Source: Brachycybe producta (taxonomy: Eukaryota > Arthropoda > Diplopoda > Playtdesmida > Andrognathidae). Taken from it: a stretch of DNA of 64,000 nucleotides. The position numbers and the translations under genes were made by a program. Shown here one piece after another: positions 35,140 through 45,461 of this stretch (position 1 is its first letter; the number at the start of each line of letters is the position of its first letter). The stretch spans positions 9,884,321-9,948,320 of the forward strand of contig JAUPFP010000002.1 of assembly GCA_036925085.1 (NCBI GenBank), in the 5' to 3' direction. The notes under the pieces were generated by a model, which saw only the letters and a list, made by a program, of their open reading frames with translations, did not search any database and was not told the origin of the DNA.

Positions 35140-35845
35140 ATACTTGTATTTTATAAAGAGAGAGAGAGAAAAAAATTCTCATCCGATTATTATGCATTTT
35201 ATACATAGATGCTCCTTATATACATTGACGCCTTTTGGTGATGTTCTCATCTTTTGACGTTTTTTTTTCAAGAAAGGAACATTCTTTTTCCTGTGTTCTT
35301 TTCTAGTCTTCAGACAAAATAAGATGATGATGATTTCTATAAAAAGGATGGGTATATATACTTCACCCATGCACCCCTCGCCTCTTAGCTTTTCTCTCTC
35401 TATATCTCTCTCTCTATACAGTATTATAAGCATCTTTTTTTTTCTGATTCTCAAACCATCTTTTCTTGTCATTTTTTTTTGTTGTTGAAAGAAAATTGCA
35501 ACTTCACCCCTTTTTTTGCTTCTTACTTTATTCTGCTTCTTGTTTCATGTTTTATTCTTCTTCTAGAAAGAGAGATTATTGTAATACATTTCAAACTAAT
35601 ACTGAACAACTAATACTCACTGACATCTATCTTACATAAGTTGTGATAACTAATATATCGTCATTTAAGAAGTGATACCACGTAACTAACAAAATAATAG
35701 AAATTTTATAAGAGGAACAAAAAAATGTTGTTGTAATGCAAATTTAAGGCTTTTTTACACAATTTTCTTTTGCTAATAAAATTATTTGGACGGTTTTGGG
35801 CCATTATATATATTAAGCCAGGTCTGTGTGTGTGATTAATGCTGT
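35140..35845. other. AT-rich spacer
   Basis: Short GA/CT patches at 35157-35170 and 35393-35415. The 97-codon minus-strand frame is low complexity. Nothing else. Confidence 0.5.
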
Positions 35846-35849
35846 ACAA

Positions 35850-36354
35850 ACAAGGACAAAAACCTTGAAGCACGTCAGAATTTATATAAAATTAAATGAA
35901 TAAATGAACCGCTTTTTTTTTCTCAAGGTCAACTACATGTTGCACACTCCCCATCCAAGAACCCCATGATATTAAATTGGAGAGGGGGAAAAGGTTGGAA
36001 AGTGTAGAAGGGGGGGAGAAACGTGTAGGGGGTGACTGAGATTGAAATGAAAGGAGTAAAAAAAGAACAAACGACGCGCATGCGCACACCAGAGAAAATG
36101 AAAAACTCATTTTCTCTTTCAAATATAAAAAGGGAGGGGCTAATAGTAGCAAAATTAAACAACAGTTTATCACAGGCAATTGTTCCCAGCATTAGAATTT
36201 CTTTTGCTCCGCCCTTTTATGAACGTCATCAATTTCTAATTGGGTTTGTTACTTGGTCTGACGTCATAAAAGGGTGGAGGAAAAGAAATTCTAATGCTGG
36301 GCACAATTGCCTGTGAATTTTGCTCCCGTCATTTATGACGGGTTACCCCACTAG
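35850..36354 (+). mobile_element. Helitron 3' end, copy 2, with helicase relic
   Basis: The plus strand carries the same hairpin (36325-36342), then TTACCCCA, then CTAG (36351-36354), followed by T. The relic frame at about 35909-35956 reads PLFFSQGQLHVAHS. The element is inverted relative to copy 1 and holds the same nested MITE at 36172-36314. Decayed and non-autonomous. Confidence 0.75.
36172..36314. mobile_element. ACAGGCAA-type MITE nested in Helitron copy 2
   Basis: Ends ACAGGCAATTGTTCCCAGC and its inverse; contains TGACGTCA and two inverted GC-box motifs. Its position relative to the Helitron end matches that of the copy at 32613, so the insertion predates amplification of this Helitron. 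Confidence 0.75.
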
Positions 36355-36565
36355 TAATTAGTATAATTATGTTACGTACATGACATCACATACAATTTTT
36401 TCTCTCTAAATATTCGCAAAAATCACATTAAATGAATTTGAACATTCTCTACCAGTCAATATTTTTTTAAATAAATTTCGCGACATTTTCCGAATGATGC
36501 ACTTTTTTTTCTGATATTTTTTTTAATGCGAAAACCTCAAAATCACCAAAAATGTCAGTCACATG

Positions 36566-36751
36566 TAGGTTTGCCACCTTTCCTCCATTCGGAAGAAATG
36601 TCCTCCGACTAGGACCGTCGTCCTCCACGAATGCAAACATGTCCTCCACACAATAAATTGTATACAAATTTAAATACGTTCGTGGAAGATGGTCCTGGCC
36701 GGAGGACAGTTCTTCCGAATGGAGGACTGTCCTCCACAGGTGGCAAGCCTA
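36566..36751. mobile_element. Short MITE with TAGGYTTGCCACCT ends and 8-base duplication
   Basis: TAGGTTTGCCACCT at the left is inverted as AGGTGGCAAGCCTA at the right. The arms contain CCTCCATTCGGAAGAA and its inverse TTCTTCCGAATGGAGG. Flanks GTCACATG (36558-36565) and GTTACATG (36752-36759) match at 7 of 8. An 8-base duplication fits the hAT group. Confidence 0.75.
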
Positions 36752-37208
36752 GTTACATGATATATAGAAAGATGTTGTGATGATGACCATTAGAAAGTAT
36801 ACCAGAAAAATATCCATGTTTTTGTTATTTAAGATCACTTTTATAAAGTGTAAACGTATCGTGATCTACAGACCTACATTTTGGTATTTAAAAAAAATTC
36901 AGGCTCAGGCCTTAGAAGTAGCTTATACACGGTCAATTTTGGCTTGGCTTTTTTCAAAGTCAAAAAGGAATATCCTCAGTTAAGTAGTGATACCACGTAA
37001 CTAATAAAATATAAATTTTAAAAGAGGAACAAAAAAAACGTTTCAATGCAAATTTGAGGTTGTGTTATGCAATATTGTTTTCGAAAGTTTTGCGAAATCG
37101 CATTAAAAAGATTTCAAAAGTTATGACCTCTAAATTGACGATTATAAACACGGTTTTACTTGATTCTAAAACACTTATAATGTGTTTTAGTGAAACGCAA
37201 AAATAACC

Positions 37209-37566
37209 AGTGCCATCTTAATGGGGAGCCCAACTGGGCCCTGGCTCAGGGCCTCCGTCTAAACTAGGGCCTCAGTCAGTTAATTGTCCCCTATTTTCTG
37301 TATTTTTAAATCTTTAATTTCAATTTATCCGACATCAAAAACATTTTACTATTTAAAAAAAAAATAGGCCTATTCACTTATGTGATTTACTTCATAAAAG
37401 TCCTGTTCCAATATATACAATGGAAATCATCATGAAATCATCAATACTTTTTATATATAGAACACAGGTTCCTTCGGGGGGAAAATGAGTTTATTTGTAA
37501 GGCATGGTTGGGGGCCTCAAATAAATCTTGTGACAGGGGCCAGAAAAGACTTAAAGACGGCCCTGA
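37209..37566. mobile_element. hAT-like MITE with CAGTGCCATCTTAA / CAGGGCCGTCTTTAA ends
   Basis: Left CAGTGCCATCTTAATGG and right CTTAAAGACGGCCCTG are imperfect inverted repeats. Inner GGGCCCTGGCTCAGGGCCTC and GGGGGCCTCAA are further mirrored motifs. Flanks AAAATAAC and AAATTAAG match at 6 of 8, a possible decayed duplication. Confidence 0.65.
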
Positions 37567-37977
37567 AATTAAGCAAAGTTCGATTATAAGCTCGTTTGTA
37601 TACTTTACAATTTCAAAATGATAAGTTTCGAGCTCACCTTGTACTGTAATTTCAGGTGTAATTTATGCTAAATGTAATTACTATTTGAAGGTAAAGAGTG
37701 AAGTTACTTTTAAGATTGAAGAATGACATTCGTTTTTAATGAGAACTAGTTACCAATGCACGGATATTAGTAGGCTCAAGAAGGGAAAACCTGCTGATGA
37801 GCCTCTCTCGTATGTCTTTTTTATTTCGTGGTCGAATTAATCGTTTTTCTCTCTCTGTCTTAGCCTCATTTAGTTCTAATAGGAAAACCATTAATAAGAA
37901 TAAAGATCGTATAAATTAAGGCTACTTGTTGTAACTGGGAAGTCTTATATATAAAAAAAGACCCATAGTAATTTCTT

Positions 37978-38155
37978 AAGGTGTTTTATGAACAATCTAG
38001 CTGATTAGTCTACTTTTCAAAAGGAAAATGAAAGTGTTAGAAACTAGAACGGGTAGATGAATCAATTCATAGTTATTTTCATCGTTGAAGAGAAATTGCA
38101 TCATTTTCAAACGCACATAAAAAGCTTATTTTGAAAGATATCAACAAGAAAAAAC
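37978..38155. mobile_element. Family A element, right end missing
   Basis: Starts TTCTTAAGGTGTTTTATGAA, has AGTGTTAGAAACTAGAACGG and the centre TTTTGAAAGATATCAACAAG, then breaks off at CTTACGCC. Confidence 0.65.
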
Positions 38156-38159
38156 TTAC

Positions 38160-39040
38160 GCCACATGGACTGTATCAAGTGGACAAAACAAAAACAAAAC
38201 AGGAACTCAATGTTTCGAGACAAATAGGCGACAATTCTAAAACATTTCTACCTTTTTTCTGGTTTATTTTTTGTTTTGTCTACAATTTTTCTTAAGAGCA
38301 TATATGTGTGACGCCATTTTGAATATTAGTAGATGACAGTTATAGTTCCACTTTTCGCCGTTTAGTGGCGCCCCACAGCTAAGCCATTGAAGCAAATGAG
38401 AAAGAGAAATTCCTATTTTAAAAAAATACATGGTTCAGGCAAATGTTTTGTTTTCTGCAACAAAAATTGTTATTTTCAAAATTCAAATTGCAATATGTAC
38501 ATAACAATATTGCTCATTTAGTGATAAGTTGGTAAAAATTCTTAATTAGTTTTTCTATTTTTAATTTCCTTTTTAAATCTCGTATTTTTTTAGCTCATGT
38601 TAAATCCCATAGGCCACAAAAGCTCCTTCGTTTATACATTTTATAGGATCTAAATTTCCCACTAACCATAAGTTTCATGATACCCTAAAATTTGACCACT
38701 AATTGTATACGACTCAAATTACTCACCATTGTAGACCAAAAGATCTAAAATAGATGGGTAGATCTAAAATATACCCACTTCTATCCATCGATAAAAGAAA
38801 AGATGGCGGACAAAAATGTATCAAAATTGAAATTTTTGTCATAAGTTGACGTCACAGCTACAGAAGCGCCTACATTGCTCTTAAACGATTCCGTGCCCCA
38901 GCTCAAGTCGGTTAACATCAAAAGGTTTTCTTGTTTTGTTTCTGTATTATGCAACATTTTGTCAACTCTTGACTGTGCAGTTGTGGATATAGTTAATATT
39001 AAAACAACAACAGAACAGTTGCGTAATTTTTACGTAAGAC
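38160..39040. other. Spacer
   Basis: CAAACA and TGACGTCA (38849) motifs; a pair of AGATCTAAAATA direct repeats near 38740-38765. No gene supported. Confidence 0.45.
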
Positions 39041-39104
39041 AGCTATAGAAACACAAAACAAAACCCAATTTGTTTATATTGTGTCACACAAATTTGTTGT
39101 GGTT

Positions 39105-39585
39105 TTGTTTTGATGTGGACCCAGCCTATTGTCACATATTTGTTGCTTTTTTATCTTGAATACTGCTGACAGTTGTTTTAGATTTGTTTTATTTTCAAAA
39201 TCTGCTTTTTGCTGGCGTTTTTTGTGTGTTTTTGTTTCGTACTCGGATTGTACTTTTGTCAGTATGATGTGGACCCGGCCTTGTGTAACGTATTTGTTGT
39301 GGTTTTGTCTTGAGTTCTACTGACAATTGTTTCAGATTTGTTTTATTTTTAAAATCTGCTTTTTTTCTGGCATTTTTGTTGTGTTTTTGTTTCGTACTCG
39401 GAGTGCACTTTTATTAGCTCGATGTGGACCTGGCCCTGTGTCATATATTTGTTATGGTTTTGTCTTGAATACTGGACAGTTGTTTCAGGTTTATTCCATT
39501 TTCTAAATCTGTTTTTTTCTTGGCAGTTTTGTTGTACTTTTGTCACAAACTCATGTTGCACTTTTGTCAGCTTGATGTGCATGGG
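39105..39585. repeat. 154-base tandem repeat, about three units
   Basis: GATGTGGACC-type starts lie at 39112, 39266 and 39421, with GATGTGCATG closing at 39574 (spacings 154, 155, 153). Each unit contains TTGTTGTGGTTTTGTCTTGA, GACAGTTGTTTCAGATTTGT and TTTTTGTTTCGTACTCGGA. CACAAATTTGTTGTGGTTTTG at 39087 is a partial fourth. Confidence 0.85.
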
Positions 39586-39589
39586 GAAT

Positions 39590-40375
39590 TAAGATCTAGT
39601 TTTCTAAAACACACAAATTTCTCTTAATTTTGAAATTTTTGAAAATAATCAGAATATGAAGAACGTTTATATTTTAAAACCACCTTAAGATTCTTATGTA
39701 TTCATGTGGTGAGCTAAACACACCTTGAAGAAAAAAAAAATGTTGAAAAACACAGGTGAAAATAAATATATTAAACTTAGATGTGAACATACTGTATATA
39801 TCTTGTTCTATGTAATATATGTTTGTGTGTTGTCTATCCCAATTTGTATTTTCTTATTTGATACGGTTTTTTTCTTCCCCCTTTGTAATATGTAATAAGT
39901 TATGAAGAAATTCGTTCTGTTTTTCTTATTTGTTTTTTTTTTTCAATTCTTTTTCTTAAAAAAAATGAGGAAAAAGAGTTTGAAATGAAACAATAGGATT
40001 TCTGTTTTATCTTGTAAGCAATACACGTTGTAAGACAATGTTCAATATCATCATCATTGTTATATATGTATGTGTGTGTGTTATCAATGAACCAAGGTGG
40101 AGAGAGGAGGAGGAGGAGGAGATATAGTGAAAATATACAACATATATAAGTTTTTAAAGAAGACTAGAAAAGACATAAAAAGAAAGCTGGAGTAACTGAA
40201 GAAGCCTCCTCAATGCTCACATTTCGAACATAATTTCTCTTTGGCTTCAGAAAGACAATGAGAAAAGAAAACAAATGAAAAAATAATAAAAACAAGTTTT
40301 AAAAGTTTATCTACACAAAATATAATAGTTATATTTCTTTTCATCTTTTTTTATTTTATGTTATTTTTTTCTTCT
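39590..40375. other. AT-rich spacer
   Basis: Starts with a short family A right-arm fragment (TTCTAAAACACACAAATTTC at about 39602). Includes GGAGGAGGAGG at 40106. No gene supported. Confidence 0.45.
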
Positions 40376-40377
40376 AG

Positions 40378-40690
40378 TTTTTAAGGTGGTTTTAAAGTGT
40401 AAATGCACCTCAAAATGAAGAGAAACTTGAAAGTATTTTTTTTTTAGAAATTAGGAGTGTAGGTCAATCACTTAAAGGTTATTTCATTGTTGATATTTTT
40501 CAAAATAAACTATTCATAGGTAAAAAATATCATAAAAAAAATATCGTCTGCTTATTGCTCATTGCAAACTCAAACAAAAAGCATATTTTGAAAGATAATC
40601 ACTGTTAATCAGCATGAAAATAATATTAAGTGACTCAGCTACCCTTCTAGTTTCTAAAACTCTTTCAAGTTTCTTTTTCTCTGTATAATA
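40378..40690. mobile_element. Family A element
   Basis: Left terminus TTTTAAGGTGGTTTTAAAGT, left arm ACTTGAAAGTATTTTTTTTT, centre, then CTACCCTTCTAGTTTCTAAA. Followed immediately by another copy. Confidence 0.7.
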
Positions 40691-41065
40691 TGGTTTATAA
40701 AACAGCTGATTTTCGAACTCTTTAATTATTTTGTCTTTCTGAAGAGCAAAATTCAGATAAAATAGTGTTTTAGAAACTAGAAAGGGTAGCTCAATCACTT
40801 AATGGTATTTTTCATAATGCTATCTTTCAAAATAAACTTTTCATAGGCAAAAATTAACAAAATATCATCTGCTTAAAATTGGGCCATTTGTAAACTCATA
40901 AAAAGTTTATTTTGAAAGATATCAACATGATAATACTCTAGAGTAATCGAGTTGCTCTTCAAGTTTCTAAAACTCTTTCAAGTTTCTCTTAATTTTGCAC
41001 CTGAAAAACAAGAATAATCAAAAGTTCGATAGAGGTGTTTACATTTTAAAAACACCTTAAATGAA
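40690..41065. mobile_element. Family A element, tandem neighbour
   Basis: Near-complete copy: GGTTTATAAAACAGCTGATT, TGTTTTAGAAACTAGAAAGG, TCAATCACTTAATGGTATTT, then TGAAAGATATCAACATGATA, AGTTTCTAAAACTCTTTCAA and right terminus TTTAAAAACACCTTAA. Confidence 0.75.
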
Positions 41066-41125
41066 TTTTGTGTTCAAAAATGATTTTTATACTAGTCTGA
41101 GAGATCTTAACTGATTTTTCGTGTT

Positions 41126-41142
41126 AAACGGTTTTCACTGTA
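41126..41142. mobile_element. Isolated terminus of the CAGTG..TTCGTGTTAA element family
   Basis: TTTTTCGTGTTAAACGGTTTTCACTG followed by TA is the intact version of the right end of the 21255-21585 element. The rest of the element on its left side is short or lost. Confidence 0.45.
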
Positions 41143-41244
41143 CTTGCTTGTAATGTTTGCAGTGATTGCCTAACGTCAGGGGGGGAAATTGAAAGCCAAC
41201 GGTTCAATTGAAACTTGTGACGTCAAAAGGGTTAGACAGACTTT

Positions 41245-41575
41245 CAGAAGCCAAAATGAAGAGAAACTGAAAATTGTTTTAGAAACTAGAATGGTAGCTT
41301 AATCTCTTAAGAAGGTATTTTCACATTGATATATTTTAAAATAAGCGTAGCTAAGTTAGTCGTTAAGTCAGTTTCAAACTGACTTAACGTTAAGCAGATG
41401 ATATTTTTGTTCATTTTTTTTGCAAAGATGTCAAAATGGAATTACTATTGAAATGATTCAGCTACCGTTCTAGTTTTTAACCACATTTTCAATTTCTCCT
41501 TAGTGTTGCTTTTCTAAAACGCTGAGCAATCAAAATATTTGAAAATCAGCCATTCAGAAAACACATTATTACGAA
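41245..41575. mobile_element. Family A element
   Basis: AAAATGAAGAGAAACTGAAA and TTTTAGAAACTAGAATGGTA lead to a central palindrome AGTTTCAAACTGACTT region, then ATTCAGCTACCGTTCTAGTT and the eroded right end. Confidence 0.65.
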
Positions 41576-41933
41576 TAAAGAGAGGGGGGGGGGAAAGGCG
41601 GGATTAATGTTAATGTAAAATGTATATTTTAAAATCGATATTGATGTCCAATTATAAATGGTATATAAACATATATAAATGGTTGGATAAAGGGTAATAT
41701 TTTAAGCATGAATCCTCATTACAGTAGGATTCTGTGGTTTGTGTGTTTGTTTGTTTAAATGGAAATCAATGAAAATCAGCTATTAGAGACTTCATAAAAT
41801 TTTGATGATAATTTCAGATGAAGAAAAATGCAAATTTACAGTGAAACTCACTGATGAAGAGCTAAACTCATCTATTTTTACATGAAACTTATTATTAAAA
41901 GTTCATTGAGTTTAGCACTACCTTTGACTAATA

Positions 41934-42231
41934 CCTTGTACACACATGAGTTAAATGAATTCAAATTAAATGTGTTTAGGTGAATTATACGGAATCCAGT
42001 TAAGGACATGAACACCAAATAAAAATTGACTTTATTATTAATATTTTAAATTGAAATACTAAATCAATATTTTGTCAATAGTTTATATAATTATATTTAA
42101 GTATTAACTCAATATTTTGAGATTATTAACTGAATAAATTGAATTCGACATATTGTTTGTTTGTCCTTCACAGGGCTCTGTAGAACACGTTTATTATTTA
42201 AATGCATTTAAATTATCAGGTGTGTACTAGG
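41934..42231 (+). mobile_element. Family E MITE, copy 3, flanked by TA
   Basis: The left end CCTTGTACACACATGAG is preceded by TA (41932-41933), and the right end GTGTGTACTAGG is followed by TA (42232-42233). This is the cleanest copy. It sits directly after the inverted repeat ending CACTACCTTTGAC. Confidence 0.8.
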
Positions 42232-42263
42232 TATAAGGATACGACCCATAATTATAAATTAAT

Positions 42264-42390
42264 ACACACGAGTTAAATGAATTTAAATTAAATATGTTTA
42301 GGTGTGAATTATACGGAATCCAGTTAAGGACATGAACCAAATAAAAATTAACTTTATTATTAATATGTTAAATTGAAATACTAAAACATA
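42264..42390 (+). mobile_element. Truncated family E copy
   Basis: Starts at ACACACGAGTTAAATGAATT and follows the family E left arm through GAATTATACGGAATCC to AAATTGAAATACTAAA, then breaks off at the hAT-like element at 42402. The right half of family E is missing. Confidence 0.65.
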
Positions 42391-42401
42391 GGTTTTTTTT
42401 A

Positions 42402-42816
42402 CAGATGGTACATTCGAATCCTCGAATCCCACAAATCTTGAAAAATATTCGAGATTCGAAAACTCGAATCTTCGCTCTTTTTTTCGTCTTTCGAATCTTT
42501 CAAAACATAAAATTAAAAAAAAAACTGTTAAAAACTTTGGTGAAATTAGCTTGAACTCCATTGATGCCCAATAGAAGCGTTCACTAACAAAAAAAACCGG
42601 CGATTGTTGCAATTTCGGTAGTCGGACCCAGATCACCAATGGATCACCTTGTGGCGACCCTGAGTGCCACACTGTTTATTATTAATAATTTAATATTTAA
42701 TAGTATTTCTTTTATTTGAATCTGCTTAATGAATAATATAGGATTCTTATATAAAGGATTTGAGAACCTTTTTAGGATTCGGATTCGAGAAAATTTAGGA
42801 TTCGTCCCATCTCTAG
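42402..42816. mobile_element. hAT-like miniature element, copy 2
   Basis: Same family as the copy at 923-1340, with left end ACAGATGGTACATTCGAATC and right end GATTCGTCCCATCTCTAG. The flanks on both sides read G-T8-A (left 42392-42401; right at about 42816-42825). This is consistent with an 8-10 base target duplication, although the low complexity makes it weak evidence. It interrupts or abuts a truncated family E copy. A 124-codon minus-strand frame across it is a chance frame. Confidence 0.65.
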
Positions 42817-42914
42817 TTTTTTTTATGTTTACTTGTTTTTTATATATAATTTTGTAAAAAATATATAATTTTTGGCTTACTTTGTAATTATGCTTTCATT
42901 TCTAATTATTTGTG

Positions 42915-43345
42915 CTTGTTTCTTTCTCTCTTTCTCATTTTCTCTCTCATTTTCTCTCTCTTTCTCTCTCATTTTCTCTCTTTCTCTCCCTCATTTTCTC
43001 TCTTTCTCTCTCTCATTTTCTCTCTTTCTCTCTCTCATTTTCTCTCTTTCTCTCTCTCTCTCATTTTCTCTCTCACACTCTCATTTCTCTCTCTCACTCT
43101 CTCATTTTCTCTCTCTCACTCTCTCATTTTCTCTCTCTCACTCTCTCTCATTTTCTCTCTCTCACTCTCTCATTTTCTCTCTCTCACTCTCTCACTCTCT
43201 CATTTTCTCTCTCTCACTCTCTCATTTTCTCTCTCTCACTCTCTCATTTTCTCTCTCTCACTCTCATTTTCTCTCTCTCACTCTCTCATTTTCTCTCTCT
43301 CACTCTCTCATTTTCTCTCTCTCACTCTCTCTCTCATTTTCTATT
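42915..43345. repeat. (CT)-rich minisatellite, CTCTCACTCTCTCATTTT units
   Basis: About 430 bases of 17-22 base units with CATTTT every unit. Three overlapping plus-strand frames up to 177 codons (all SLS/FSL/LIF) are repeat translations. Confidence 0.95.
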
Positions 43346-43764
43346 CTATTCATCATAAAAAAAGTGTCAAAAAAGTGATGATGTATATTTATTTATTTTT
43401 CACTATATACAAAGATAATTATGAAAAAAAGAGAGAAAACTGAAGAAAAAAAAAAGAGAAAACCTGTTTATATTTTTTGAGTGACTGTGACTTTTGAATT
43501 GAAATATAAACAGAATAAAGATGAAAATTGGAGCCATGTCAAGTTCAGAAGTTTCCAAATCAACACTTTTTTATGAATAATAATAATAATGATAATAATT
43601 GAAAAAAAAAATGATGAAATTCACTTTTTTTTTGTATGTTTATCATAAAAAGGTCTATGTGTGTATTTAGCCTCTAATATTATCTGTCAAATGCAGATTT
43701 TTCTTGAAGCTTTTTCTAGTCAGAAAAAAAAAATAAGAGTAAAAAATTCTTCCTGATATTTTTT

Positions 43765-44040
43765 GTATGATGGTGTTTTAGAAACTAGAAGGGTAGTCCA
43801 ATCACTTAAACGTATTTTCATGTTGATATCTTTGAAAATAAACTTTTCATAGGCAAAAATTAACAAAATATAATCTGCTTGAAGTTGGGCCATTATGAAA
43901 CGCACTGAAAAAGCTTATTTTGAAAGATATCAACAAGAAAATACTCTGAATGATTAAGCAACCCTTCTAGTTTCTAAGACACTTTCTAGTTTCTCTTCAT
44001 TTTGCACCTGAAAAACACAATAATTAAGAGCTCAAGAGGG
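43765..44040. mobile_element. Family A element
   Basis: GGTGTTTTAGAAACTAGAAG, CAATCACTTAAACGTATTTT, centre GGGCCATTATGAAAC, GAAAGATATCAACAAGAAAA, ACCCTTCTAGTTTCTAAGAC. Right end near GAGCTCAAGAGGGCC. Confidence 0.75.
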
Positions 44041-44057
44041 CCTGAGAAAAACACAAT

Positions 44058-44271
44058 TTAAGCTTGTAGCACACTACATTGAAACGGAACGTTCGGAATG
44101 GAACGAATCGGACTATTTTGATAACAAGCATTTTAGTGGAGAGCCCCCCAGCCAACGTATCGTTCCTGATCCGATCCAAGCTAGTGTGCAGGAGGGTTCC
44201 GTTGAAATGCTTGTTATTAAAATATTCTGATTTGTTCCGTTTCGATCCGATGTAGTGTGCTGCAAGCTTTA
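44058..44271. mobile_element. MITE with AAGCTTGTAGCACACTACAT ends
   Basis: TAAGCTTGTAGCACACTACA is inverted at the right as TGTAGTGTGCTGCAAGCTTTA. Inner arms GAAACGGAAC, AACAAGCATTT and their inverses GTTCCGTTTC, AAATGCTTGTT. Its ends resemble the TAGTGTG-bearing ends of the 17256 element. Confidence 0.7.
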
Positions 44272-44289
44272 CAATGTGCTTAGAATTTA

Positions 44290-44755
44290 GGCTCTTGGCA
44301 CATAGACCACTTTTTGACTGCAAAATGAAGTCGGATTATCGCTAAAACCAACCACCTTGATTCTTTCTACGGAAAATACATTGCAACCACATTGCAAATA
44401 CAGCTCAAAACACAGGCAAGTGTAGCCAGCACTAGCTTTTCGTTTGCTCCGCCCTTTTATGAGCGTCATCGATATCTAATTAGTTTGTTATTTGGTCTAA
44501 TGTTACATGCTCGGCCCTTATCAATTTCTTAATTGGTTGATATTTGGTCTGACGCTCATAAAAGGGCGGAGCAAACGAAAAGCAAGTGCTGGCTATACTT
44601 GCCTGTGTTTTGAGCTGTATTTGCAATGTGGTTGCAATGTATTTTCCGTAGAAAGAATCAAGATGGTTGGTTTTAGCGATAATCCGACTTCATTTTGCAG
44701 TCAAAAAGTGTTTCAAAAGTGGTCCGAGTGTGTATTCCAACTCTTACACTGAATG
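44290..44755. mobile_element. Near-perfect palindrome, about 160-base arms, with MITE termini inside
   Basis: The left arm 44311-44470 and right arm 44550-44707 are almost identical inverted copies. Frames on opposite strands give the same peptide (SKRKASAGYTCLCFELYLQC). Outer parts are family F (GACTGCAAAATGAAG). Inner parts end in ACAGGCAAG MITE termini. The immediate flanks of those termini are inverted (GCTCAAAAC and GTTTTGAGC), not direct, so this is not a simple nested insertion. Confidence 0.8.
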
Positions 44756-44759
44756 GATG

Positions 44760-45460
44760 ATGATATTTTTTTCGTAGACACACTTTGTATTCGTATGAAG
44801 GCCTACGATTTTAATCATTATTGCCAAATCAAAAGCAAGAAAAAAAATTTGCTGAATCAACTTTTTAATAATAAGTAAAGCAAGACATTTTTTTCTTCTT
44901 CTATAAATCACAACCCGTCAACTTTTGTGTATTTCAATCAATATTAAGTCATCATTTTTTTTAAAAAAAAAACGAAGAATCTGATCCCGTTTCTATATTA
45001 GGGGGGGGAGGTTATATAATATTTTGATGGTGGATGAAGAACAATCCTAAATAGACCCACCCGATCCCCCACTCACCGAAATTTCCCCTCAAAATTCCCC
45101 CATTTCGAAAATAAAGAGGTTTCATCACGATGACTCGCATCAAAACTATGCCCCATTATAATCACAACCATGATTTTCATGTTTTCAGCTTAAAAAATAT
45201 ACTCTCGAGGAACTTGTATCTGAATCTCATATAACATCATGCGTCTATTTTATTATTGCCAATCCATTAGGTTTCGTCCGCTATTAGCATACATTTCCTG
45301 TTCCTGTGGCGGCTCTAAACTGTGTCTGGTATATTAATCTCTGTGTATGTGTTCTCCATCATTGTGTCTGTCTGTCTGTCTTGTCTCCAGGTTCTTGTTC
45401 AATTGCATTTTGTGTGTGTGATTTTATGTATTGACGCTCTAAAGGCTGGTTTAGCAGTGT
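44760..45460. other. Spacer
   Basis: A G-run at 45001-45008 and C-rich patches (45060-45100). No gene supported. Confidence 0.5.
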
Positions 45461-45461
45461 A

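Noticed and set aside
42298-42672. 124-codon minus-strand frame
   Set aside because: Reads across a truncated family E copy and a hAT-like MITE; the other copy at 923-1340 does not preserve it.
42872-43443. Three overlapping frames of 148-177 codons
   Set aside because: Translations of a CT-rich minisatellite (SLSLS, FSLSL).
44287-44752. 60- and 81-codon frames encoding the same peptide on opposite strands
   Set aside because: A consequence of the near-perfect palindrome, not a duplicated gene.
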